Source: Harmothoe impar (Eukaryota; Annelida; Polychaeta; Phyllodocida; Polynoidae). Taken from it: 64,000 nt of DNA. Of this stretch, positions 45,849 to 57,542 are shown piece after piece. The stretch spans positions 39,648,976-39,712,975 of the forward strand of contig OX381718.1 of NCBI GenBank assembly GCA_947462335.1, given 5' to 3'. Position 1 is the first letter of the stretch, and the number at the start of each line of letters is the position of its first letter. Under the pieces are notes generated by a model. That model had not been told where the DNA came from and searched no databases. It saw nothing but the letters and a program-made list of their open reading frames with translations. A program made the position numbers and the translations under genes.

Positions 45849-46684
45849 GTGAATATGCTTGCTTTACTTTTGTCTCCCTATTGCATGTGTCTGTACACAA
45901 GGTAAAGGTTCTGGGGTCACCTTGGCATTGATTCATTGATAGATCCACTGCCGTTAAATCAACAATGTATCACTGATCCGTCAAGAAAAGTGGACTATAA
46001 TGGCAGGACTGATCGGTGACCGATAAGTGACAGATTGGCGATTTGAGCGCAGTGGAATCAATGCTTTCTGTAACGTGAATTTTAATCAATGCCCCACTAT
46101 CTCTGCCACTCATGAAAAACGCTGGGCTCTATACAAATTAATGCAGGCTTGAAATTCTGTGCCTTTCAAATAATTCTATGGTGTATGATTATATGTATTA
46201 CACATTTCTGTGCTTTTTATTGCTATAATAAGTTTTGACACCATCAGTAAATTTTACTGTAATTCTTCTCTCACCACTGCATCTCTATTTTCCAACCTCA
46301 ACCAAGTTCTTTACTTCTGTTTTGTGTTTTCCATCTTAGGCCTATGGCTGGCAGTTCACCCCACCAGACACATTCTCTGACATTATAATTAAATTTGCAT
46401 CAGTCACCAAATTTTGCCACCTTCCACACTGGTCTACCAATAGTGAGGATTTGTTCACACGCGGACAATTGAGGTCACTCCTTTCTCATAGTTGATTTTC
46501 CATACGCATGTCAATCTGTTGATACTGTCCTGGTTTTGATGCTTGTGATGAAATTTCAGGAAACCTATTCCCCCTCTTCTACTGCAAATAAAATTCCCAC
46601 TGGCTGGGGCATATTCTGCTAGCCAAAGGCCTTTAATCACTTTAATCAGTTGAGCTATCAATAAACCTAATGATGCTTTGACAG

Positions 46685-46807
46685 GTGGTAATTCTCCATG
46701 CAACAACAACCCATGTCAAAATGCTGGCACATGCAACACAGACGGGGTGCGCTTTGCCTGCACCTGTCCTCCTAACTATGAGGGAAGATTTTGTGAGATC
46801 CAGAGAG
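46685..46807 (+). CDS. EGF31
   Basis: Phase 1-1, acceptor tttgacag, donor gtaacc. Starts GGNSPCNNNPC, then QNAGTCNTDGVRFACTC and NYEGRFCEIQR. QNAGTC fits the O-fucose consensus C2-x4-S/T-C3, its first occurrence in the array. Confidence 0.93.
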
Positions 46808-47189
46808 GTAACCTGTTCCTGTTAAGCTGTTCCCCTTGGTTATTTAGTGTTAGAAAAGTGTTAGGATTGTTATCTTAAGTCACTCTCTTCAAAGAATCCT
46901 CGGTGAAGAGACATTGACTGTATATTAGCCGTTTATTTTTTCAACTGCAACAAAGGCTCTTCTTTTTTTTTCTAATCTAATTTCCTCACGTTTTAATTTT
47001 CCTTATTTTATGGATATAAAAAGTGGTAAAGCTATACCATAATTCACTTCTCTTTATGCTTTCAAATTTCTGATATCTATCTCTCTTCCAACCTTATTAA
47101 CAGCATTCAGCTTAAATTATCTAAGAGCTATATGATATCGATGATGCAGCACACTTTGAGCTTCTCAATAACAAAAAACATCATTTCAG

Positions 47190-47315
47190 CCGCACCTGCT
47201 CCATGCGATAGCAACCCATGCCGAAATGACGCAACTTGTCTTCCGCAAGGTTCCGCAGGCTTTTTCTGCCAGTGTTCTCCTGGTTTTGAGGGCACTTTGT
47301 GTGAAAATGCAAGAG
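47190..47315 (+). CDS. EGF32
   Basis: Phase 1-1, acceptor atttcag, donor gtgaaa. Starts [11 protein letters not shown], then RNDATCLPQGSAGFFCQC and GFEGTLCENAR. It carries both O-glucose (CDSNPC) and O-fucose (CRNDATC) consensus sites. Confidence 0.93.
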
Positions 47316-47329
47316 GTGAAATACACTTA

Positions 47330-47637
47330 GAGATGGTCACTTTTCAAGAACAGGGAGGTTTGATTGTGAGCATGTTGAGAATTCTTTGGTCCCACCTGCA
47401 AGAAGGGTCCAAATTTCTGCTTGTCTCTAACAAACAGGTTAAAATTAATGGCAACCAACCCTTTTAGCTATGAAACACGCTGACTTTGTGGTTTAAAAGG
47501 GATGCAATTATCTAACATCCCTCAAAAGGGGTCCAAATATGCTTAAGCCTCTCTCTCTCCTGAAAGGGGTCCGAGTTATTTTGTTCCCTCCCCAAAATCC
47601 ATCAAATCCCCCTGTTGTTAAAAAAATGACCACTTCT
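47330..47637. mobile_element. Relative of the AGGGAGTGATC element
   Basis: Left GATGGTCACTTTTCAAGAACAGGGAGG pairs with right CCCCCTGTTGTTAAAAAAATGACCACTTC. Contains two AAAGGGGTCC blocks. It begins about 15 bp after the EGF32 donor. Confidence 0.7.
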
Positions 47638-47964
47638 TCACAGCTTTAAATCATAAGTCACCAGTGATATAAAAATAATTGTTCTCCTCTGGTGAAAGTC
47701 ACAAGGAAAGGTGTAACTAAATCACACCCTTTATGATAATAACTGCCTTTATTTGTATGATAACTCTGTGTGATATCATCTGACTATCATCTGACTGGCG
47801 AAAGAAACTCACTGGGCAATCTGTTATGTTCTTATGAGAAGACATCCACTTAAATCAGACCACTATACCATCAATACTATTATTATTTTCCACTAGCTAT
47901 TATTTTTCACGCATATAACATCTGCATCGCAGCCAGGTTTTTACACTCAGCACATTAATTTCAG

Positions 47965-48084
47965 TGGTTTCCCCATGTGAAAGTAACCCCTGCATAAATG
48001 GCGGTGCTTGCCAGGACCGAGACGCTAGCTTTGTTTGCAGCTGCCCCACTGGCTTTGAGGGTAACCGCTGTGAAACTGCAATAG
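47965..48084 (+). CDS. EGF33 (type G)
   Basis: Phase 1-1, acceptor atttcag, donor gtgaac. Starts [10 protein letters not shown], then [17 protein letters not shown] and [11 protein letters not shown]. First of four closely spaced type-G modules. Confidence 0.94.
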
Positions 48085-48355
48085 GTGAACATATTTGGAG
48101 CTTCCATTTTCTAACTGTTAATAACTATTGCCAATCAATAAATAGCTGAACATGTTTAGCCATTGTTGTTTGTGCTTGATATAGTTATGTTATGATAATT
48201 AATCAGCTGAAAACTAATCCAACCCATGCTTGAGACACATAGCATATTTCTCAATGTGTATTAGAAACACCATTAACAATAATTAATCAACTTTCCTATC
48301 AATGCATTTCTAACATAATCTTGCTTGGGTTTCATAAATGGTACATTAATTTCAG

Positions 48356-48478
48356 TGGTTTCGCCATGTGATAGTAACCCCTGCACAAATGGTGGTGCTT
48401 GTCAGGAACGAGATGCCACAAGCTTTGAATGCAACTGTCCATCTGGCTTCGCGGGCACTCTCTGTGAAATTACAATAG
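48356..48478 (+). CDS. EGF34 (type G)
   Basis: Phase 1-1, acceptor atttcag, donor gtgaac. Starts VVSPCDSNPC, then TNGGACQERDATSFECNC and GFAGTLCEITI. The donor side (gtgaacatatttggagcttcc) is shared with EGF33, showing tandem origin. Confidence 0.94.
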   Translation, partial: WFRHVIVTPAQMVVLVRNEMPQALNATVHLASRALSVKLQ

Positions 48479-48738
48479 GTGAACATATTTGGAGCTTCCA
48501 TTTAACAACTGCCATTCCATTTGCCAATCAACTTATGCTCAGTAATTTAACCAGTGCTTATAGTACAATATATTAACCTGCTGAAACTTATTCCACCCAA
48601 GCTTAAAACTATCAATCTACTTATCAGAAATTAACTGATAACAGAAACACCACAGACAATAATTAATCAGCTGTTTTGCTTATCAACGCATTACTAACAC
48701 ACCTTGCTCAGGCTTCACATACGGTGCATCTATTTCAG

Positions 48739-48861
48739 TTGTTGCCCCGTGCGATAGTAATCCCTGCACTAATGGAGGTGCTTGCCAACAACAGGATGTT
48801 ACAAGTTTTATCTGCAACTGTCCTCCTGGCTTCGAGGGTATTTTCTGTGAAAATGCAATAG
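48739..48861 (+). CDS. EGF35 (type G)
   Basis: Phase 1-1, acceptor atttcag, donor gtgaaa. Starts [10 protein letters not shown], then [18 protein letters not shown] and [11 protein letters not shown]. Confidence 0.94.
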   Translation: MLPRAIVIPALMEVLANNRMLQVLSATVLLASRVFSVKMQ

Positions 48862-49100
48862 GTGAAAAATGCTTGGATATTCCATTTCCTAACTGCAATT
48901 AGCCTGTGCCAATTAGTTTAAACTCTCTGCTAAATTCAACAAATTGTTCACTACATTGTTATCATTACTTAAACCAACCAATATCAAACTACACATTCTA
49001 ACATTGCATCAGAACTAACACATGCAATTACTAATAACTGCTTTGCTTATTCATTTATCATAATCTTGTTGGGGCTTCATATGCATTGCCTTTGTTTCAG

Positions 49101-49217
49101 TTGTTGCCCCTTGCGCTAGTAACCCTTGCATCAATGGCGGCGTATGTCAACCAGATGCCGATCGCTTTACCTGCAACTGTCCGCTTGGCTTTGAAGGCAC
49201 TTTCTGTGAAAACCCAG
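49101..49217 (+). CDS. EGF36 (type G)
   Basis: Phase 1-1, acceptor tgtttcag, donor gtgaaa. Starts [10 protein letters not shown], then [17 protein letters not shown] and [10 protein letters not shown]. Last of the type-G array; a 3 kb intron with a satellite follows. Confidence 0.94.
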
Positions 49218-50078
49218 GTGAAATTGCTTATAACCTTTCAAGTTGTCAGTCACATACTGCTTATAACATTCCATGCTAGCTTTTTATTTTGCTTACATAC
49301 ATGTGTATCTGTAACCCTCACAAAAAACACATTAAAGATATTTTGAACCTTTCAAGATGGCTTTCAAAACCTTCAACTACATGGCTGTAAATCCATGTTT
49401 GCAGCTTCATAAGCATGATATCAAACCTCATCATTTCATTGCCAATGCCATGCCAAACTCTCACCACACTCAACCTTGTTACTGGACATCGATTCTCTGT
49501 CTCTTTGTAGCTCTATAGTGATCGATGCCCAGTTTTATACTTCAGACCAGTGGCTCATTTTGGCTGTTTTTCGCCTCACAGATTGCTCCTAGCGCAAAAT
49601 CCTGACTAGGTGTCAATATATTCTCTATGCCAATGTGTAATATGAGGGTAGAAAACAGTGGAACCTCAGTTAGAAAAAATCCTACTGAACAGTTTTTGAG
49701 AAAATTAGGGTTTTGTTGCCCTTTTTTGCTGTTTTTAGTACATTTCCTACATAACCCGTGAACGTCAGCATTTCTCAATTTTCAGGTATTTAGAATTAGA
49801 ATTTGACATTTTTTTATTCACAGTAGGATTCCTGAATACCGAGCCATTCTAGAAAAGCTATTCTTTGGAAAAAATACTTAGTATTTCTTGATGATTTTCG
49901 TTGCACAAATTTAGGTTGTAATATAAAAACTGCATTGTCATCCAATCAAAGTGTTTATGCACTGTTGATGGTCACCCCCTCCCACCCTCTTCACTGTGCA
50001 TTGAAGGAGAACAGGCAGGGGAGGTACACGTGTCTGTATATAGCTGTTGACCTGGGTGCTGGGTGCATTTTTAATTTA

Positions 50079-51393
50079 TGGGGTGCCAACTGTTCATGAA
50101 AGAAAATTCAAATAGATTTTTTTATATTTTAGTATCAGATTAATGCAACTACAAGTCATGATAGCACTTAAAGCATTCTATTTGCATTAATATGAATGGT
50201 GGCCACCTTATGGGGTGCCAAATATTCATGAAAGAAAAATTGATAAGAATTTGTTTTTTATTAGCATTAAATTGATGCAACTACAATTCGAGATTGCATT
50301 TCAAGCATCGGGGCATTCAATGAATGGTAGTCATCTTAAATATATGGGGTGCCAACTGTTCATGAATAAAAAAAAGAATAGAATTAGTTTTTTTATTAGT
50401 ATCAGATTAATGCAACTACAATTTGTGATTGCACTTAAAGCATTCTATTTGCATTAATATGAATGGTGGCCACCTTATGGGGTGCCAAATATTCATGAAA
50501 GAAAAATTGATAAGAATTTGTTTTTTATTAGCATTAAATTGATGCAACTACAATTCGAGATTGCATTTCAAGCATCGGGGCATTCAATGAATGGTAGTCA
50601 TCTTAAATATATGGGGTGCCAACTGTTCATAAATAAAAAAAAGAATAGAATTAGTTTTTTTATTAGTATCAGATTAATGCAACTACAATTTGTGATTGCA
50701 CTTAAAGCATTGTGGCATGCAATGACTGGTAGCCACCTTGAATGTATGGGGCGCCAACTGTTCATGAAAGAAAAAAAAAAAAGTTTTTTTTTTAAGAATC
50801 AAATTAATGCAACAGCAACTCAAGATTGCATTTAAGCATTATGGCATTCAATGATTGGTGGCCATCTTGAACCTATGGGGTGCCAACTCTTCATGAAAAA
50901 AACAACTAAATTGGATGTTTTTAACAGTTTAAAATTAATGCAACTACATTTCAAGATTGCATTTAAAGCATTGTGGCATTCAATAAATGGTGGCCATCCT
51001 AAACCTATGGGGTGCCAACTGTGTTTGAAAAAGGTATCAAATAGAAATGTTCTTATATAGATATCAAATTAATGCAACTACAATTCTTCATTGCACTGAA
51101 AGCATTGTGGCATTTAGTAAATGGTAGCCATCTTGAATGGGTTGAATGAAGGAAAAATCAAATGGGATTTGTTTTTTTGATAGTATCAAATTAATGCAAC
51201 TACAAGTCAAGATTGCATTTCAAGCATCGGGACATTCAATAAGTGATAGCCATCTTGAATCTATGGGATGCCAACTGTTCATGAAAGAAAAATAGAATAG
51301 ATTTTTTCTTATTAGTATCAAACTACTGCAACTGCAATTCGAGATTACATTGAAAGCATGGTGGCATTCAATCAATGGTTGCAATCTTGAATT
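50079..51393 (+). repeat. Satellite-like tandem array, unit about 133 bp, about 10 units
   Basis: Each unit begins ATGGGGTGCCAACTGTTCATGAA, then an A-rich and T-rich tract, then TTAATGCAACTACAA...GATTGCA, AAGCATTGTGGCATTCAAT and GGTGGCCATCTT. Unit starts are near 50,079, 50,210, 50,343, 50,477, 50,611, 50,746, 50,875 and 51,007; one unit near 51,135 has lost its head, and the last starts near 51,263. Units 2-3 and 4-5 are near-identical pairs, i.e. a 267 bp higher-order repeat. Open frames here are translations of the repeat. Confidence 0.9.
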
Positions 51394-51676
51394 TCGAAAT
51401 GAACATACACACAGACATATAGGCATGAACATGGTGTTCTCCTTCATATAGATATTCATGAATTTCTACTTCTAATAAATATCGCTTTCTGTTACATGGA
51501 TGTCGATGTCCAGTTTTAGATATATATCCATATAGTGCATTGGAGTGCTATAATGTTGGACTGCTGTATATTAAGAGATTGGCCACATCATCTTTTCTTC
51601 AAATGGGAACTGGGAAGATTGTGGAGTACTCTAGTTCTTTTGAGTTCTAACAAGGCGTGGCTCGAGGAACTGTCGC

Positions 51677-52040
51677 TGTGAGTGAGTGAATGAGTGAGTG
51701 AGTGAGTGAGTGAGTTATGGTTGTTTAACGCCATTTTGACAGCTGAGGTCATATTCATGCCAAGAAAGCTACACTAGACATCATATCTATTTTACAGATA
51801 TATATGCATGTGTCTGTGTCTGTGCATATGGGCACCAGACAAACAAAAGAGAGGACTGAAAAGAGGAGATAGATCCTTTTAAGATGGGCTAGGGAAATCT
51901 GCGCTGGAAACCCCTGCCGCCGTGACTTCACCCTTTGCTGGGTATGGGTCATGATTCTAGTCTGGTAGGGACCAGCGAGTAGAAACTGGAAACTACTATA
52001 GGAGAGATCCTAGAGAACTCAACCAGCTCAAAGGGGGTGG
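51677..52040 (+). mobile_element. SINE/MITE-like element with (GAGT)n head, mollusc type
   Basis: (GAGT)n at 51,679-51,716 is followed by TATGGTTGTTTAACGCCATTTTGACAGC, then TGAGGTCATATTCATGCC and a GGATGGGCTAGGG..CTGCGCTGGAAACCCCTGCCGCCG-like tail. The (AGTG)n-TTTAACGCC arrangement resembles repeats known from gastropod genomes; attribution is from memory. Confidence 0.6.
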
Positions 52041-52260
52041 CCAATTACACCCGTTTTTACCCTCATGATTTTTTCATCACCTGAAAATCGGCTGAAATAT
52101 TGGCTGCAGTGAAATAGCTTATCATGCGATCTTTCAGGCGATTTGGTCAGGAATTGTACAAGTGTTTGTGAATTCCTTTTTCAGGCAATTTTCAACGGCC
52201 ATGCACCCTATATCAGAAACCAATCACTACTGAGCTAACCATGACTGATTTGACTTCCAG

Positions 52261-52380
52261 TTTTGTCAGCTTGTGACAGCAATCCCTGCCAGAATGGTGG
52301 GTCATGCTCCGGTGACAGGTCCAACCTCGTCTGCACTTGTCTCCAAGGTTACACTGGAGTCTTCTGTCAGGACAGAATCA
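52261..52380 (+). CDS. EGF37
   Basis: Phase 1-1, acceptor gacttccag, donor gtaagt. Starts VLSACDSNPC, then QNGGSCSGDRSNLVCTC and YTGVFCQDRI. Both O-glucose and O-fucose consensus sites are present. Confidence 0.93.
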
Positions 52381-52705
52381 GTAAGTACTTGCTGGAGAGG
52401 GTGGATTTTTAAATGATTATTGATATCTGTCAATTAATATCTAACTATTTCATTTCTAGTTTGATTGGGCCTAAAGGACTGAGCTATTTTGGGTCATTTA
52501 TTGTTTGAAAAATACAGCCAAAATAGCATGGGTGGTTTGTTTATCTGTGTTGGTTGGATATTAACCGACCGATGAAAAATGCCATACCCAGTGTAACAGA
52601 AGGCTATATTTCATTGTCTGTAGTCAGTTGTCTACTTTTTTAACATGGTTATTATTGAATTTAGTAATATTATCTCATTGGTATCATCCCTATATCTTAT
52701 TGCAG

Positions 52706-52825
52706 CCGGACCAGTGTGTAATAGTAACCCATGCATGAACGGTGGAGCATGCAACGGTGACAACGACGCTTACTACTGTGTTTGTCTACAAGGCTTCTAT
52801 GGCGTCGACTGTCAAATCAGTGAGG
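52706..52825 (+). CDS. EGF38
   Basis: Phase 1-1, acceptor attgcag, donor gtaaga. Starts TGPVCNSNPC, then MNGGACNGDNDAYYCVC and FYGVDCQISE. Confidence 0.93.
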
Positions 52826-53269
52826 GTAAGAACAATTTTTCTCTCATCTTTGTATTGGAAACCGATTGGTTTGACAACCTTTGTGTCAAAATGTAATGAA
52901 CTTCACATTGTTGACCTAATTATTTATCACCAGAAATTCTTGCGTATAACTAACAATGATAATGATTTTATTCTTGAAAAACTGAGAAGAGATATGTGAG
53001 ATATTGGTCATAGATGAACCAAACCCCATGTGCGGGTTATAGGAAAATCCAAGGTTGGTAGTGTAGATTATGGAGGGTTTTTGAAAGTATACTACATAAC
53101 AACTTGGTGTCCTTAAAAAGTATTTTTTACAGCAATGAATAGAGTAATATAAAATAGACTTGAACACTGCATAGCCTGGAATTCTGATAATCTGGTAATC
53201 ATAAAGTAGGACTTCGCTGTCAAAAACAAGCTTAATGTCCTAAAACGATTTATAACTGATTATTTCCAG

Positions 53270-53404
53270 CTCAACTGATCCGCGATCAGGCATGTCCCTG
53301 GAACCCGTGTGACAACACGGGTACCTGCATCCGCGCCCCGACAGCACAGGGCTACGTGTGTCAGTGTACAACGGGCTACTACGGCAACAACTGCAGACAG
53401 ACAG
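53270..53404 (+). CDS. EGF39
   Basis: Phase 1-1, acceptor atttccag, donor gtaggt. An eight-residue lead (QLIRDQAC) precedes CPWNPC, then DNTGTCIRAPTAQGYVCQC and YYGNNCRQT. GC-rich codons resemble the GSDH/vWA exons rather than the ABC/DE modules, suggesting an older, non-amplified module. Confidence 0.92.
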
Positions 53405-53421
53405 GTAGGTGGAGGACTAAG

Positions 53422-53580
53422 TTAACCTATTAAGGGCCTCAGTGTGCTTTAATGAACTATGTACTTTTTTGTGATGATCCATGAATGCAGCTCGAGCATT
53501 TAACTCGCCAGGGTTGTATTCATGGATCATAACGACAGAGGCCATAATGCGTAAAAGCACTATGTGGCCTTTAAAGTGTT
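53422..53580. mobile_element. Family P element, copy 15 (short)
   Basis: TTAACCTATTAAGGGCCTCAGTGTGCTTTAAT at left, GTAAAAGCACTATGTGGCCTTTAAAGTGTTA at right. The centre is reduced, giving about 160 bp. Confidence 0.75.
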
Positions 53581-54615
53581 AGTAGAATATAATAGTGAGT
53601 GACACTGTTTGCAACATGGTAGATAGAACAGAACAGTGATAGTTCCAGAAAAGCTGAAAGTGTGGCAAAGAATAACGCTCCTTATGGATACCTCCCCTAT
53701 TACAAAATATTTTAAATGACTAAGCCGAGGAAGATGACTATAAGTTATAGGGGAGAATATTGTCGAGATTACACAAAATGCAATCTGGAACAGTCACTTT
53801 TAGTGGACACATTGTAAATATAGTGTTTGTTTTAGAGTTTGTCACTTTTGATTGAGTGTAATTACACAGAAGCTTTTATGATCATTAACTTGTGCTCCTT
53901 AGTAAATTCACATTATAGTGTAGTAGTTGACTCAGTCCATCTCACACTCTTTATATTCAAACCATTTCCCTTAAGAGTCCAATTGTGGAACTCACTAAGT
54001 AAATTCATGTAGGTCATCAGTAAGAATGATGTTTTGGATAAAATAATCTTTACAGACTTTAGTCAAGTAACATTATTATAGAGAGAATATGATAGAAAGA
54101 CGTGTATTGCTCAGGGGTTTGGAGCGAAGAAGAGTCGTATGCAGACAGCCATAATTAAGAGGCTCGAAGTTTTGGAAAAATTGCTCTAAAGTGGGGACCA
54201 CTCCAGAATAAGAAAATGTGTTTTCTAATATGGTATATCCCAGACGCCGGTGACACTGCAGTGTCACTGACACTATGACTATGACGTCACCAGCACTGTC
54301 TACATTATATCATAAGTTATCAAACTCGAACTCAAGTGCTCCTTTTCTATGCCAAGCAATGCATGAGCAGCAATCAGGTTACTCAGAAACCTATATCCTC
54401 AAAGACATTTAATCTATCTTCACTACAATGGTATGGAGGTGATGTTTCACCACTTCCTAGAAGCCTACCAGAAGTCCTGAAATGCATGATTCCTATAATT
54501 AATGATACCTCACAGAAGCTGTGCTCTACCTATAAAAGACATTGTATCATTATTTTCCCAGTTCTCAAAGTATATTTTATTTCTGACTTTGCACACCTCG
54601 CTCTATTCTGTTCAG

Positions 54616-54759
54616 TCGTCGATGGCAGACCCACGTCGCAATGCGACATAAACCCGTGTTTAAATGGCGCCGGGTGTGTGATCACCCCCGGTCAAGGCTT
54701 CGGCTACAGGTGTAACTGCCGACAAGGCTACAGTGGAGATTTCTGTGAAACCCAAGATG
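54616..54759 (+). CDS. EGF40
   Basis: Phase 1-1, acceptor ctgttcag, donor gtagat. The longest EGF exon (144 nt): lead VVDGRPTSQ, CDINPC, LNGAGC, an 11-residue C3-C4 loop (VITPGQGFGYR) and YSGDFCETQD. Confidence 0.92.
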
Positions 54760-54849
54760 GTAGATCCAACTATCATGATCATTACTTTACAGCCTAACGC
54801 CAGCTATCAACAAGCTCTTTTGTTCCCATTGCCTACTTTTAATAATATT

Positions 54850-55095
54850 TCAACCCTTTGAGGGCTGCTTAATGATTTAATGTGGTGTGCCCTAGGGTGT
54901 CTTGGTGCATTAATGCAGACCTGGCCAAGCCTGCATTCATGCATCATGTCAGCCCTCAGGGAGGGTATACATCAACCCTATAGGTCAACATGAAGCATGA
55001 ATGGAGCTATGTCGAGTTACTCACCTGGGCTTCCTTCATGCATCACGATCAAGGGCATATTGTATTAAAGCACTATGCTGTCTTTAAAGGGCTAA
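54850..55095. mobile_element. Family P element, copy 16
   Basis: CAACCCTTTGAGGGCTGCTTAATGATTTAAT at left, TATTAAAGCACTATGCTGTCTTTAAAGGGCTAAA at right. Confidence 0.75.
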
Positions 55096-56383
55096 ATCGA
55101 AATCAGCAGGTTATTTTTTTGTGGAGGGTAGTTAAAGTAATACTGTTTTCCAATACGGAATATCAGAAAGATCAGATTTGCCTCCAATAAGCATTATTGA
55201 AACAGCTTCAGCTTGCTACATATGCTCCCACCATTGACATTTTATTATGTTGCACCCACCAAAATGATGAATCAAAGCTTTGTTTCAATCCTCTCTCAGC
55301 TTATATGCACTTTACACTGTGGCAGGCCTGAAATGGCTTTAATTCACAATTTCCACATGATTATTTCAGGCTTTTGTTGTCTAATTATCTTTTCCAAAGG
55401 GTTACTAACCATGATATGAAATACATGTATCACAGGCACGCACTGAAAGAATGATGTTGATAAATTACTAGATTCTAATCTTATTGAATACTGGGATTTA
55501 CTTATGAAAAATAGCTTGTAGATAAAAGCTGAATCACTGTCTCCTACATTGTTATGTTGGACTGTTGTATAGACTGTAATAGTCGGGGACCGACGATATC
55601 ATATTATACACAACATCTCTATGTGTGGGTTTACCATTTCATAGGGTGGAAAACTTACTAAAAACATGAAAGAAAGGGAAATCATCAGGTGTATGTTGTA
55701 TACCAAATCAGCATCATCAGGGGCATTTGCACCAGACTGAAGAATAATTATGTCTATGATCCCGTTTTTAGTTTTGTAAACTACTAAGATCCTTACTTAT
55801 AAAGTCAAGTGCTTTCGCGCAATTTTTGCGAGTTGCAAATATTTGGCATTGCAAAGCTTACATTATCATCAGTTAGACATTTTTTGCAAGTTTAATTATC
55901 CATGCAATATAGATAGTTCTTTGCTACAGTTAGTACCATGTTAATGTGCAATTTAACTAACACATGTAATTTTATGTACCACAATGCTTAACATAAAGTT
56001 GCCAACTTTTATCCAATGTCTATGAAATAGTTGAATGACCTTTTAATATTGTTTGGTGATAAGTTATTTATTTTCTTACATTTTACTTAAAACATTATTT
56101 CTATGCAATTTGTAGTCAAATTCTAACTGATCAAGCGTGGCCAGGGATGTAATTTAATACACATTGCCTGGCCGTTATCCGCAAGTAAAGTATCAAGATA
56201 ATTATCTATCAGTATGTCAACCAGCGTTATATTTGCATTCATCATATTTATCGCCCCCTATAACTATGATTTGGGCCTAGCACCTAGTGATTCAAATACC
56301 CTAGCCTAGTGCAAGACTCAACTAAAATCTTCTTCTTATTGCCAGTAAGATTTCTACAAAGAAATATATTTCAATTCATCCAG

Positions 56384-56512
56384 GGGCTCCAGCACATCCA
56401 TGTGACAACAACCCCTGCCAGAACACAGGAATCTGTATCCGTGAAAGTGGAATCAACTACCGCTGCGACTGCTCTGTTGGTTTCTCTGGGACGAACTGTG
56501 AAACCCGTAACG
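56384..56512 (+). CDS. EGF41
   Basis: Phase 1-1, acceptor tcatccag, donor gtactg. Starts GAPAHPCDNNPC, then QNTGICIRESGINYRCDC and FSGTNCETRN. Confidence 0.92.
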
Positions 56513-57416
56513 GTACTGTTCTGAGCATCAACCTCGTTTTCTAGCTCCGCTAAAATCCTACCATCTTCATTGTAAATATGGCAACTAGACAGCTAATGAT
56601 TCATTGCAGAGTCTTAAAACTGAGGTTCTCAGTAGTTCCCTTCACTTTTGAAGGAATCTGTCCATGAAGTTGCAGTATTTACAATTGATGCACCAAGGCT
56701 TTAAAACTTTGTATAACTTTTATTAAGTTGCTCACAAAACCACATTTGACACTAACTGTGAGTGAGTCATGTGAAGCACTATTATTGCTCTATATACTGC
56801 CAACAACTGTTTCCCTCACAGCAGCATTATAGTGATTAGTTGAAACAGTAACCGTATTTTCAACTAATTATCCGGCTTATACTACTTCTGACTGCAAAAG
56901 TAAACTGAAAAAATATCCAATTTCAATTATTATCAACATGACTGAAAACGACAGACAAAATAAATTTAACTGAATTACTGTATAATTTGACTTAACCTAA
57001 CTTAACTAACACATAATTATAAATACATAGAACTAAAATAAAATGGGTTATTCAACATAAATGAATTCAACTTAAAGATATCAAAAACATCAAAACAAAA
57101 CATAAAAGATAACTTGTGAAACAAAGTCCTGGTACAAAGCAGTAAATATTTCGTTTTACTAATTTTGTCTTTTGAATCACTTTGTAAGAGATGAAACCCT
57201 TTCAGGGTAAAATAATATCATAAACATCAATACAATATACAAAAAATAAATTGTGAGACAAAGTTTTGTTACAAAACAGCGAAAAAATATATTTAATTTT
57301 ACCAATTTTGCATTCCGGTTGACTTTCAAAGAGATAATTACATAGAGCTTTCTATAAAGTAACATAAACATAACTAAAACATAAATAGACATGCTGTGTA
57401 ATCCTCCTCTCCTCAG

Positions 57417-57542
57417 AACCCCGTCCCTGTGCCGCGAATCCCTGTATCAACGGCGGCTCCTGCTTTGACAATAGTCCCACCACGTACCAATGCTTCTGTC
57501 TCGCTGGCTTCAGCGGTATCAACTGTGAGATCGTGGACACTC
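57417..57542 (+). CDS. EGF42
   Basis: Phase 1-1, acceptor ctcctcag, donor gtaagt. Starts [10 protein letters not shown], then [18 protein letters not shown] and [12 protein letters not shown]-fucose consensus present. Confidence 0.92.

Noticed and set aside
49542..49778. Minus-strand open frame of 78 codons between EGF36 and the satellite
   Set aside because: No domain, AT-rich intron composition and no conserved motif; likely chance.
50215..50835. Two related open frames beginning MPNIHERKIDKNLFF on the + strand
   Set aside because: They are translations of the 133 bp satellite in its near-identical dimers; no domain or exon features.
54336..54797. The 153-codon open frame as a single exon
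   Set aside because: Only its last 48 codons are EGF40; the upstream part is intron read-through before the acceptor at 54,614-54,615.
375..55095. Regularly recurring short palindromes that could suggest a CRISPR array
   Set aside because: Copies are about 230 bp, dispersed over 55 kb in a spliced eukaryotic gene and lack constant spacers.
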